Of a DNA stretch of 64,000 nucleotides, positions 22,196 to 32,004 are shown one piece after another. Position numbers and translations under genes: made by a program. Below the pieces are notes generated by a model. That model was given only the letters and a program-made list of their open reading frames with translations, ran no database searches and was not told where the DNA came from. The DNA comes from Daphnia carinata. Its lineage: Eukaryota > Arthropoda > Branchiopoda > Diplostraca > Daphniidae. Location: the NCBI RefSeq assembly GCF_022539665.2, contig NC_081334.1:7162424-7226423 (forward strand), in the 5' to 3' direction. Position 1 is the stretch's first letter, and every line of letters starts with the position of its first letter.

Positions 22196-23334
22196 TTTAG
22201 ACTGTAGATCAATGACGACGTCAATTTGGAATGGTGTATTTTTTATTGAATTTCCCACTAGCAAATGCATTTTTTGTCCTACCGCATTATTCTACTTGTT
22301 TGGATTTTATAGCTGATAGATGTAGAGCAAATACAACTCACTTGCTTTTTTAAAATATGGAAACAGTCAAACCAGATTTTTATTTGCTTGTCATATCCCA
22401 TGCGAAATGGATATGAATAATAATATAGTATACTACCGTGGCTGTTGCACGCTATATTTTCGTCTTGTTGATGAACATAACATTTTAAATTTCCTACGAT
22501 TAAATTCGCGTGGACACATTGGGTTGATTTCCGGACGACGTGCAAAGCAATTAGCTCAGTTTCTTTACTTCAATGGAATTTCTCAAATTTTCTTTCCACT
22601 TTTCGCCTGATATGCAAAGCATTGGTGACTGTCCTACTGCGCTGTGTGTAGTAACACTGTCTAGTCCACGTCGAACTGCTATCGTCAGGTTTTCGCATCA
22701 TGAGAATAATGTAGCTATACTTAGACTTCATAATAATAATGAATAACTATCCATTATTGCTGTTCATTCAAAAGTATTCTCAACGAGTAGGTGGCTTACG
22801 TAACGATCATATCCTTCAAGATTAGGCTGGTTGCATAACTATATAACAATTGAGAATTTCTATTCTCACCTACAATTTGCAATTTTTAAAAATCACGATC
22901 ATTTATGTTATCAGAAATGTGGAATATGAGGGTTACTGGAAAATTGCGTATCCATTACTTGCAAAAATTGAACAAGTAAGAAATTTCAAAGAAAAAAAAG
23001 TCCCCTCTCAATTCAGTCACACGAAAAGTGCTGGTTGCTAATGAAAGGAGAAAAAAACGACTTGTTGATTTTACCGGGTACTTATGGCTTTCGAAGCTGA
23101 GTCGATGACAAATGTAGCACGATAACAAAGCGAACTCGATGTTGAGAATGGGGCCATACCACCGAGACAAAGACATTTCGTAAGAATAGTTTTTTTCTTT
23201 TAAGTTGAAGTTATTTATTTATCTTGAACTGGTTCTATTGCAGTATTTCAACCAGCATATTGTACCTCCGCTATGCTGGGTAGACATTCCAATACCACGT
23301 CTTTTGCGCCAATATTGAGAGAAATTGGTGCGAT
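22196..23334. other. Spacer between the two secreted paralogues
   Basis: AT-rich spacer of about 1.1 kb holding the 3' UTR of the first copy and the promoter of the second. I see no other gene. Confidence 0.5.
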
Positions 23335-23352
23335 GAGAGTAAAAGTTGACTG
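23335..23352 (+). promoter_or_regulatory. Conserved upstream element of secreted paralogue 2
   Basis: Identical 18-base copy of the element at 21120-21137, 52 bases before the TATA box. Confidence 0.6.
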
Positions 23353-23403
23353 AACAAGTCTGTGTGATATACGACTTCCTTTCAATTTTTGCACTATGCC
23401 GAG

Positions 23404-23410
23404 TATAAAA
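23404..23410 (+). promoter_or_regulatory. TATA box of secreted paralogue 2
   Basis: AGTATAAAAAGAAC, 112 bases before the ATG. A start-site block similar to paralogue 1 (TCAATCGTCTTTCG) follows downstream. Confidence 0.75.
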
Positions 23411-23515
23411 AGAACGTACGATATCGTTGTTGCATTGTCAATCGTCTTTCGTCTGTTCAATTGCTTGGACATTCAGCTCCTTGTAAAACTTCATCGAAAC
23501 GCCTGTTAGGTTAAC

Positions 23516-24416
23516 ATGAAATTCGCAGTGGTAAAATTTAATATCTTACATTTTAGTTTTTTTAACCTGTAAAGTCCATGGACAATTTTACAGTACTTCA
23601 CATTAATTAATTTCAAAAGGTTTTAACGATCGCCGTGGCATGTGCTATGGCAGAGCCTCCAGCCACAAACAGCGGCCTGTCAGTCGAGGATGGAAAAAAT
23701 GGCGTCGTAAAAAGATCCCCCGTCTTTGGTTCTGGAAACCAAAACGCCGCAAATCCTGTCGTGAGGAAACGCCGAGTCGGTGTCATCAATGGTAACGGAC
23801 GAGTCATTGATCTTGGTAAAGCGCTATTCCCGTTTCAAAGTGAAAATGTTACTTACGAGCGTTGTATTTAGATGATGACGATCTGCGGTTTGTTACCACT
23901 GATTTCACTGGTAGACAAGTAGCACTGACATCGAAGCAAAATCCAATCTCGGTAGCTAACCGTGTTCCGGTTAGGACGTCTTTCCGCGGCTCTGGTTCCT
24001 CGGTCGGCAAGGCGACAGGTCACATCGTATTTGCCAACAGCGATGACAGTTTAGAAATAGATGACCTCGACGATATCGATGATGTTGATGATTTGACAAT
24101 CATTTCACCTGATGGCCGGATTTTTCCTTTCGCTAATAGCCAGAACGGAGTTGGTATTGTCTCTCAATCTTCCGTCTTAAATACCTTGACTTCGCCCATT
24201 CCTACAGCCGCCCGCCAAACTAGGACAAAATCAGGGGTCGCTCAATCGAAGCGAGCTTCATCATCCACTTGCACTTGCCCTCCGCAACGAGAAATTGTTA
24301 ACCTCGTTCCGCAGATGTTCCCCCGAACAAGGGGCTTTATGCAATTTATGAGATTTCCCAAACAGAGATTTATGCTTTCTTCTTTTCCTGGTGTCCAATT
24401 CGTCTTCGACGATTGA
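23516..24416 (+). CDS. Secreted protein paralogue 2, unknown function (C-terminal QFVFDD)
   Basis: Three exons in phase: 23516-23530, 23620-23815 and 23872-24416, giving 251 residues. The first exon again codes MKFAV, and the signal peptide reads MKFAVVLTIAVACAMA. Shared features in the same order are GVVKRSP, RKRRVGVINGNGRVIDL, an Asp-rich EIDDLDDIDDVDDLTI patch, SQSS(V/L)LNTLTS, CTCPP and a final PGVQFVFDD. The most conserved parts are the signal peptide, the KRSP site, the acidic patch and the tail; the rest has diverged. This pattern suggests an older tandem duplication with constraint on those motifs. Confidence 0.8.
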
Positions 24417-26894
24417 TTTAATATTTCATAATCAAGAGGATTTAATCTAAGCTGTTAAGCGGTGGGCGAATTCACTTTCCAATAGTGATATGGGGCAATC
24501 TATCCATTATTTTAATCCAATAGCTTTTGTAGTTGCTGAAAATAATAAATACAATGGCTATTATTTTGTAATTGGGACGTCAAAGTTATATGTAATGCGA
24601 TAAAGTAATTCGCTTCGGAATATGAATTCAAACTGCAGCTTTTCATGATCCAGATGGTTGCCAAATTTACATGACATCTAGCGGAAAAACTAGCGATTGT
24701 TTGAGCATTTCATGAGATATCGTCGGCTGTTTCATTATCACACGATGTCGATTGAGGATGGCAGTAAAAATTTAGGTCTTCAGACTTTGAAATTTCGCTG
24801 CTGATTCTTTAGATCTTAAGGTAACTTCAGTTGTCATTTCACTTGCCTTATTTTACCCTATGCACTGACAATGTTATGTAAAATTCTTTCAAGTATGTTG
24901 AAGAAAACCTGATTTGAGAGAAGCACTGTACCACACTCTGGAAAGCATTTTGTGGAGGAGCATGATGTTGCCTTTTGTTTGGTTACCAGCCTCATTTCAT
25001 TTCTGCTTGTTAACTACACAGCGTTTTTTCTCGAAGATTGAATCCATTAAAGTAAGTCTGTTCAGGGTGGTATTTTTCACAGTGAAAGTGTTGCAACTTT
25101 TTCAGATGTAATCAGGCAGCATTACTATTTCACATAAACTGTTTATGTTTTGCTGTATTTATGCCCAGGTCTCCAGTATGTTCTTCATAGGGGTGTGTTG
25201 ACAAGGATATCATTTTGTGAAAGTAAGTGATGCAGTAGAAGTCCTAATTTTTTCCGTGAACAAGCTTGGATTAAAAAAAATCCAAATGGGACTCTTTTGG
25301 CTTGGATCTGTGTGTGTACATATTGACTTTAATTTCTAGCAACTCAGCATTTGGTACCATGTCCTATAATTTAGACGAAATCCTGCTCGTTTTGTCAATT
25401 AAGATTGCGATTTTTTTCATAGGTAAACACATCACGAGCAAGGTTCAGTTTAGAGATCGACAGCCTTCAGCTACTTAACATCTAGCTCATGGTCAACTTG
25501 AAGCACAAAATTTCTGTTATTGATTCTTCCCAAATGCCTATGTAATATGGAATGCTTGACAGTCAAACGGTACCCTTACCTGACAATTACGTCACAAGAA
25601 TATTAATCATCCACCTTATTTAAATTTCTTAAATTTTTTTTAAAGGAATGCTTGTAATGCATACAAAATGTGTGACATGGGGGAAAAGCCTGGCAGAATG
25701 TGTAGGGTTCGGAAATCAGAGGTAGTAGCCGGTTATTTTGATAAACCTTCAATTGAATTTCGTTCTCTTTGTCTTACGTGTTATGAAATGACTACGTAAA
25801 GGATTTCGCCATCCAGGTCATGTGAATACCCTGCCATATAGCCCCTTGGTACATGATGAATCGAGGATTCTCCATTGACGTACAAGACGTTACACCTGGT
25901 AATGTTTTATTCACGAGTTTGTTTAGTTTTCTAATCTTAATCATCATATGTCGTATTAGCAAAATACTGTTGACAGAAGAACTGGTAGGTTTGGACAATG
26001 GTTAACGGCAAATGCGATGAATGGATCACCACAGGTCAGTTGTCTTGCCTTCCCAGTTGTAATGAAGGCGAATCGTCGGAGTGAAAACCATTAAGAGGTG
26101 TTACTGTTTTAAGTGTTCTTATTGATATATATCTAAGTGCTGATATGTGTGTAGAAGTTGCTGGAATTCATGTCATCCTTGAAAAGATTGCTAAAAGAAA
26201 AGAGCTGCATCCATGAAACAGCTCATTACTCCTGCCCCAAACGAATGCCTGCGTCAGCCTTCAAGCTTTAATGGCTAAAAAGGATTTGATAGATTAGAAA
26301 ATCGCAGTTTGCACTTCCTAAGGCGACATTCCTAAATCCCACCTGTCAAGAGATCTGTGTCCAACCGTTTCAACCATGAACTGACGCCCACCGAATTCTT
26401 TTTCATAAAATGGCGGGGGGGGGGGGGGAGGTATGAGGTTTTAGTGGAAATTGCCGTCAAGACTGCCGAGATCAGGTACATTATTTACCTTAACGTTAGC
26501 AACCAAAACAACCAACTTCATAATCTTTTCGTTTTTTAAGGTGCAAGGAACTACTAATCGGAAAGTACTTGGAAGACCTCTGTGGCCAACAGGAAGGGTC
26601 TTACAAACGTTCGTATTCAAGTTTTTGCTGCGGTGAACACATGCAATTGCATGGCCTTTCAGAAGCTCCTGCCAGGAATCATACAGGAATGTGCCAGATG
26701 ATTTTATGTACCATGTAAGCTATATCAATAAGAATGTTTTGTGCTTATCTATGTCTTATTTTCTTAGTTTAGATTAATAACAACCGCGAATCTGCGAAAG
26801 TTCCTGATTGGGATATGATGCCGAAAAAGTTATAATGATCTGACGCACGGAATTGAATTTCCACCCATGAGTCGCCTGTGTATTCCCGCGTATT
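24417..26894. other. Intergenic; no firm gene
   Basis: About 2.5 kb. Several short frames next to GT/AG sites (for example 24914-25051 and 26540-26690) might be remnants of a spliced gene, but I could not join them in a consistent phase. A run of 14 G lies at about 26404-26418. Confidence 0.4.
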
Positions 26895-27330
26895 ACGGTA
26901 TTAATTATATAAAATTCAAGTGCATATCTGGGCTCCCTTCTTTTCTGTGGCCCCGTTTCCCCTTGATTTTTAATAAGCCCGTAGGGGGTCATGCCCCTAC
27001 TGTGATCAGCAGTAACGGTTGTGAGTGCGCTGTCTGGAAAGGGGACGTGGGGGTCCTCATGGTCCGATGATATCATTGGAGGGCTATGAGGCTACCCAAA
27101 AATCCGAATTAACAGTTAATCGCTCACGTAAAAGCTTGTCCGCAACCTTCGCTCTTTTTCCGGCTTCTCTTAGCCACGCACCGGGTAATCTCCCGGTGAG
27201 TTAAGTGAGGTAGTGTCTCCCCCTACCTTGGTTGACAGCAACTTTGAAATCGGCATTTTTGCTGTTTCAGAGTTGCACGTCATTAAATTATGCAGAGTGT
27301 TATCAATTTCTCTGCATCTGACAGAAGAAT
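26895..27330 (+). repeat. Structured repeat, copy A (diverged)
   Basis: It starts with ACGGTATT and a short AT-rich stretch, then AAGTGCATATCTGGGCTCCC. It shares its full layout with copies B and C: a perfect hairpin GTAGGGG-GTCATG-CCCCTAC (26981-27000), a TCCGATGAT motif, CCGGCTTCTCTTAGCCA, and three 3' hairpins at 27180-27197, 27200-27236 and 27238-27276. Many loop and linker bases differ from the other copies while the stems stay paired. It may be a structured RNA gene or a transposable element with RNA-level constraint. Confidence 0.75.
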
Positions 27331-27523
27331 ATGCTCGCAATCAACTCACGAATCATGTAAGGTATGAACTCTATATATGAATTAAGAGTTTTTATGCCTA
27401 ATGGTGTTTTACTGTATTATTATAGATGAACAATAAATTTTGATCTGAAAAGGTTTCTGTTTGGGGGAAGGTTTGGATACACTACATGGAATTTCCATAC
27501 TTCATTCAGATTCTCATTTAAAA

Positions 27524-28283
27524 ACGGTATTTAATTTTTCATAAATTGAAGTGCATATCTGGGCTCCCTTCCTTTCCGTAGCCCCGTTTCCCCTTGACTC
27601 GTAATAAGCCCGTAGGGGGTCATGCCCCTACTGTACGGTATATATAAAAACAACATATACCGAGGTTTGGAGGGCTCTGGCCGGAAAGGGGACGTGGGGT
27701 GCCGCTTCGTCCGATGATGTGTTCACGGAGGGTGACGTGGCTGCCCACAAATCCGAACTAAAGGTTAATCGCTCCTGTAAAAATGTTCCAAATCTTCAGC
27801 TCTTCTTCCGGCTTCTCTTAGCCAATCACCGGGTAATCTCCCCGGTGGGTCAACAAGGCAGTGTCTCCCCCTGCCTGGGTTGACGGCAACTTTTGAAAGG
27901 GCTATTGTGCCTTTTTAAAGTTGCAAAAATAATTGTAATGTGCAGAGAATTGTCAATAAAATTTTTTTTATAAAATATTTTTTGCAAAATTCGTTTCTTT
28001 CATTGTCTGTATTCGCTGTGTTCACACGTTACACTTTTATATTTAGCTTGCTTTATTCACCTTTATTGTTTTTGTCACCTTTGATGGTAAGCATTGTTTC
28101 CATTGGTTTATCGTTTATCTGTAAGTATTATTTATTACACTCTTTGAATTCTTCAACTTAGATTCAAGGAACAATCTGGATATTTTATGAAGTAATTTTG
28201 TATTTTGTTTTACTCGTATGGGAACCGATCCCTAGACTTTCAGCGTGCAACGCCGATGCGCTAACATTGAGCCACGAGATATA
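27524..28283 (+). repeat. Structured repeat, copy B; left arm of large inverted repeat
   Basis: Same unit as copy A, in direct orientation. Its hairpins are at 27612-27631, 27828-27846, 27849-27884 and 27886-27924. It is nearly identical to the reverse complement of 28562-29245 over about 400 bases (27540-27990), then more diverged, with an insertion of about 90 bases near 28130-28220. The arm ends in an antisense tRNA-like sequence (28218-28280). No protein-coding frame of interest spans it. Confidence 0.85.
28218..28280 (-). other. tRNA-like sequence (degraded), minus strand
   Basis: Reading the minus strand, CGTGGCTCAATGTTAGCGC resembles a tRNA A box and GGGATCGGTTCCC a degraded B box. 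It is homologous to the tRNA-like sequence at 28567-28630 and occupies the mirror position. It does not form a full cloverleaf, so it is not called as a tRNA gene. Confidence 0.5.
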
Positions 28284-28378
28284 TTTAAATTTTTTATTAT
28301 CGCATATCATATGTTATCGTCTAGGATGTTTATGCAGTCTTTCACAACTATATGTTTATCTTTCTATTGCTTCCATAA

Positions 28379-28448
28379 GGTTCTTAGCTCTGTGGTAGAG
28401 CTTTTATCTGCGATACCTGTTACCCTGGGTTCAAACCTCAGTAGATGT
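28379..28448 (+). other. tRNA-like sequence at the centre of the inverted repeat
   Basis: A box TAGCTCTGTGGTAGAGC (28385-28401) forms a D-arm. The B box GGTTCAAACCTC sits in a T-arm CTGGG-TTCAAAC-CTCAG. The acceptor stem does not pair and the anticodon arm is poor. It may be a tRNA-derived element (SINE head) or pseudo-tRNA. Confidence 0.5.
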
Positions 28449-28561
28449 GTAAAAATGAAGTAGAATAATGTAGAAGAGTATATTGCAGAATTGCATTTCA
28501 GTTTTATTCTAAGTGTAAATGCAAGTCCACCAGTGACTAGAAAAAAAAGCCAAGTTAAAAT

Positions 28562-29245
28562 CATATGATTCGTGGCTCATTGGCAGAGCATCGGCGAGGA
28601 ATGCCGAACATCCAGGGTTCGATCCCTGGATAATAATAGAATGCTTACAGATAAACGATAAACCAATTCCCGTCACCTTACCATCAAATGTGACAATAAC
28701 AAATAAAGCAAAGCCAAAAAAAAAAAATTGATAAATGCAATGTGTGAACAAAGCTAATACAGACAATGAAAGAAACGAATTTTGCAAAAAATATTTTATA
28801 AAAAAAATTTTATTGACAATTCTCTGCACATTACAATTATTTTTGCAACTTTAAAAAGGCACAATAGCCCTTTCAAAAGTTGCCGTCAACCCAGGCAGGG
28901 GGAGACACTGCCTTGTTGACCCACCGGGGAGATTACCCGGTGATTGGCTAAGAGAAGCCGGAAGAAGAGCTGAAGATTTGGAACATTTTTACAGGAGCGA
29001 TTAACCTTTAGTTCGGATTTGTGGGCAGCCACGTCACCCTCCGTGAACACATCATCGGACGAAGCGGCACCCCACGTCCCCTTTCCGGCCAGAGCCCTCC
29101 AAACCTCGGTATATGTTGTTTTTATATATACCGTACAGTAGGGGCATGACCCCCTACGGGCTTATTATGAGTCAAGGGGAAACGGGGCTTCAGAAAAGAA
29201 GGGAGCCCAGATATGCACTTCAATTTTTTTAATATCAAATACCGT
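28562..29245 (-). repeat. Structured repeat, copy C; right arm of large inverted repeat
   Basis: Reverse-complement copy of 27524-28283. The boundary on the far side is again the ACGGTATT motif (29238-29245 read on the minus strand). The sequence from the GTAGGGG hairpin to the 3' hairpins is almost unchanged relative to copy B. The two arms and the loop of about 280 bases form a snap-back structure of about 1.7 kb. Confidence 0.85.
28567..28630 (+). other. tRNA-like sequence in right arm
   Basis: A box TGGCTCATTGGCAGAGC (28573-28589) with D-stem GCTC/GAGC. Anticodon stem TCGGC/GCCGA closes a 7-base loop that lacks the invariant U33. B box GGTTCGATCCC starts at 28616. No acceptor stem is visible. 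The internal Pol III promoter boxes look usable; the folded tRNA does not. Confidence 0.5.
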
Positions 29246-29954
29246 CTGGGGAATCCGAATTAAGTATAGCAATGTCATGTCATCCATCCAATCAATACAA
29301 TTTATTCAGTGCCTTGCCCCAACCAAGAAACTTTTCAGATCCAATGTTACTATTAACCTATATTGAGAAAAGAAAAACAACACAGTTAAACACATCAATT
29401 GTTGATCATGGAACTTACATGACTCATAGATTCAACTTCTGGTGGAAGCTTGGGAAAGGACATACAAATTGCAGATTAACTTCATTGTATAAGGCTCTTG
29501 AATGATAAACTAGCACCTGTAGAATGTTGCATTGTTGATAGTTGTGTTCCCAGTACATGAAAATCCTTTCCTATTGGATAAAATTTTTTTTGGTAGATAA
29601 GACCTGGTTGGCAAAAAGGAGGAGAAATTCTTCGTCATAAATTCAAAATTATTTGAAGAAAAATCCTTTCATACCTAAACAGTCCATGTATGATGTTCAT
29701 CTCTGCAATAGCAGCAAAATTAAAACATCTTTAGGGCCATTTAAGTACCCAGTTTCCCCAACACTCTGAACGTAAAGGACAAGTTGTTCTTTAGACAGAG
29801 AAGCAGAATTATTTGAGGCTTCTAGCTGTGACAGAACTATAAAGGATTGCTGTTGTACTGGATTCATTAACACAAGATGGTACTTCTCATTAAGCAATTT
29901 GCATTACTCTATTAATTTACCTCATACCTTAATGGTAATGCACTCTGTGTTTTT
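29246..29954. other. Spacer with possible extra exon on the minus strand
   Basis: A minus-strand open stretch at about 29700-29890 (reading YHLVLMNPVQQQSFIVLSQL at its start) sits downstream of the small coiled-coil gene and could be an alternative 3' exon. No phase-consistent join was found. Confidence 0.3.
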
Positions 29955-30686
29955 TCATCTGTAGGCTGACTCTTCCATCCTGTAACACTTCCAGACTTGA
30001 TTTGATCCCCCATTAAATTCTGTGAATGCAAAATAATAGCATTAAAAATACTTTTTCAATAGACATAAAACCGAAAAGTACCTAATCCATGTTTCATGTT
30101 GAACTTGTGCCATATCTTGGTTTCCGTACCACACCCATTTTCGGCCCAAATACGGTCCCACAATTGTTCACTTCCTTCACTGCATGGGCTTATTACTAAC
30201 CATTCTTTTTGTGCAGCACTAACAGAATTTAAATTTAACACACTGTCAGGTGGTAGACTGAATATCTAAACAATAAATAATTGTTTGTTAAAATTCTATA
30301 CTTATTTTGAATTCTTATTTGAAAAGTTTATGTACCTGAATGTGTTCGCCTAATGCCAATTCATCCTCATGTTCAGTTAGGTTTGAGTTTGGAAAAACCT
30401 CCTTCACTGTTTGGAAACTGTTCCGTTCCAATTTGTTCTTTTCCCCTAGCTGAGCTTGTAGACTCAAACTTTGAGCTACAAAACACAAATGAATAAAAGC
30501 AAATAAATAGAATCATTATGTATTAGGCCTTACCATCCTTAGCTTTGCTGTTATCTAATATTTTGTGCTGTTGCAATAATTGAGCCTGCAGGTCCATAAT
30601 TTGATCTAATAAACAATAATTAATAATTCAAAACAAATATAATAATGTTTATACTTACCATTTTTTTGTTTTATTATCTTATCCAT
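29955..30686 (-). CDS. Small coiled-coil protein, five exons, 162 residues, unknown
   Basis: Five exons join in phase: 30686-30659, 30605-30534, 30475-30336, 30265-30082 and 30019-29955. All have clear GT/AG sites (for example gtaagt and tttag). The product starts MDKIIKQKNDQIMDLQAQLL, a coiled coil continuing through AQSLSLQAQLGEKNKLERN. An acidic linker follows. The compact C-terminal part has conserved-looking Trp and Cys residues: EWLVISPCSEGSEQLWDRIW, GCGTETKIWHKFNMKHGL and QVWKCYRMEESAYR at the end. I do not recognise the family. The Trp/Cys content suggests a small folded nucleic-acid or protein-binding domain, which is inference. It lies between the inverted repeat and the palindrome-rich stretch at 30.9-31.5 kb. 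Confidence 0.6.
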
Positions 30687-30868
30687 TTTTCAATTGTTCC
30701 TTCAGCCACGCGTTATTCTCCATACACGTTAATGAGCTAACTGCGAATGGAATCCAATGGACTGAAATCGCCTACGCCAGTAATAACGAGTCTGACGGTA
30801 GATGGCTACGTGTCGGAAAAAAGAAAAAAGTGCGATTTTTTTTTTTCCGCCTTTTTTTTTTTTTAATG

Positions 30869-30908
30869 TAAAACGGATTGCCATAGTAAAACGGATTGCC
30901 ATAAGCCT
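30869..30908. repeat. Two tandem copies of a 20-bp unit
   Basis: The unit GTAAAACGGATTGCCATA occurs twice in a row. It sits between a T-tract and the hairpin at 30916-30943. Confidence 0.8.
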
Positions 30909-30915
30909 GACCAAA

Positions 30916-30943
30916 TAAGCCCGACCAAATTTCGTCGGGCTTA
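30916..30943. repeat. Hairpin with TAAGCCCGAC arms
   Basis: Perfect 10-bp inverted arms TAAGCCCGAC/GTCGGGCTTA enclose an 8-base loop. A related hairpin, CCCGACT-A-AGTCGGG, lies at 31145-31159. The pair may mark the ends of a short inverted-repeat transposon of about 240 bp. Confidence 0.6.
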
Positions 30944-31418
30944 CAATTTTTTTCTTCAAGAACTGACACTCATCGGAATTGATTGAATATCACAAGATAT
31001 ACTCAAAATTTAATGCTGATACCAGTAAAATTGCTATTTTTATCTCTAAATTGATCGTTTTTTAAATAAATCGAATATTTGACGCAATGCTAGCGCGCCA
31101 GTATGCTACAGCGCTAGCGCGATGCAGCCGAAAAAAACTTTAAGCCCGACTAAGTCGGGTGTTTTACCGATATTTTCATAGGTAGCCGGTATTTTTTTTT
31201 TTTTGGGGGGTTAAAACAGTTCGCCATATTTTATTTTTCTCTTCTATTTTTTTACATTTTACATTTTACAAAAAACTATGGTCCCAATGAAAAAATAAAC
31301 TTAATTTTCGTAATTTTCGTTGAATTCTGAATCGACACCCTTTATTTTTAATTATATCTAGAATTTTAATATAAGTTATAGCCTTTATATAAGTTATAGC
31401 CTTTCCACTTTTCATTTT

Positions 31419-31449
31419 TGAGAGGGGTTATAGCCTATAACCCCTCTCA
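31419..31449. repeat. Perfect 31-bp palindrome
   Basis: Arms TGAGAGGGGTTATAG and CTATAACCCCTCTCA flank a single central C. The arms pair without a mismatch over 15 bp. Direct repeats of TATAAGTTATAGCCTT lie just to the left (about 31370-31403) and share the TTATAGCCT core. Confidence 0.85.
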
Positions 31450-31996
31450 CTTTTGTCAAAATTCCCCCAAAACGACACCTCGTGGAATTCAACGAAAATC
31501 ATACATTTTATACAGAATTGAACGCTGATTTTCAAAAATGGATTAGTTTTTCGTCAGCGTAGCCATTTAAAAAATAAACGGATTCCCATATCCCGTCTCA
31601 TACTTAGGGAACACTTACAGAAAGTCCATTTGTGGATCGCCTAGTTGGGCCATAGATATCGGTATAATTACCATGTACGACTAGATTAAACCAGCAAAGA
31701 GAAAAAAACAAATGTTAATACTCAGCTGTGATGGTGTGTGATCGGTATATCCAAAAATTACGAAAGGTGCCTAGCATGTGAATTTCAAATCCACGTTCCA
31801 AGGCCTGAAACACCATAAAAGCACTAAACGCGGCAGATCTACAATCAAAGAGCCAGAGGATATTTTATTCTCTGTAATAGAATTGCCTAAGGTTATTCTT
31901 CTAGTCGAGGTCACTTGAAAAGGTCAGGTCAATATCGTTACCTTTCCCTAGACATTTTTTCGGAATAGGTAGGATGTGGAACGCGCGCGCTACGCG

Positions 31997-32004
31997 TATA
32001 TAAA
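31997..32004 (+). promoter_or_regulatory. Candidate TATA promoter with following splice donor
   Basis: CGTATATAAAGCAC is followed about 30 bases later by CAGTCTTGCAAG (a TCAGT-type initiator). A possible donor AAG-gtatgt lies at 32098-32104, so this could start a spliced plus-strand gene. A frame ending at 32557 (GSTMLWIYSNIHGTF) has an AATAAA at 32579. I found no start codon joining these parts. Confidence 0.35.

Noticed and set aside
24914-26690. Possible multi-exon gene on the plus strand
   Set aside because: Several GT/AG-flanked frames exist, but no combination kept phase or gave a recognisable protein.
28379-28630. Functional tRNA genes
   Set aside because: A and B boxes are present, but acceptor stems do not pair and the anticodon loops are abnormal.
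27940-28829. Two mirrored short frames starting MQRIVNKIFFIKYFLQNSF, one on each strand
   Set aside because: They arise because the inverted repeat places the same AT-rich DNA on both strands; low-complexity and not coding.
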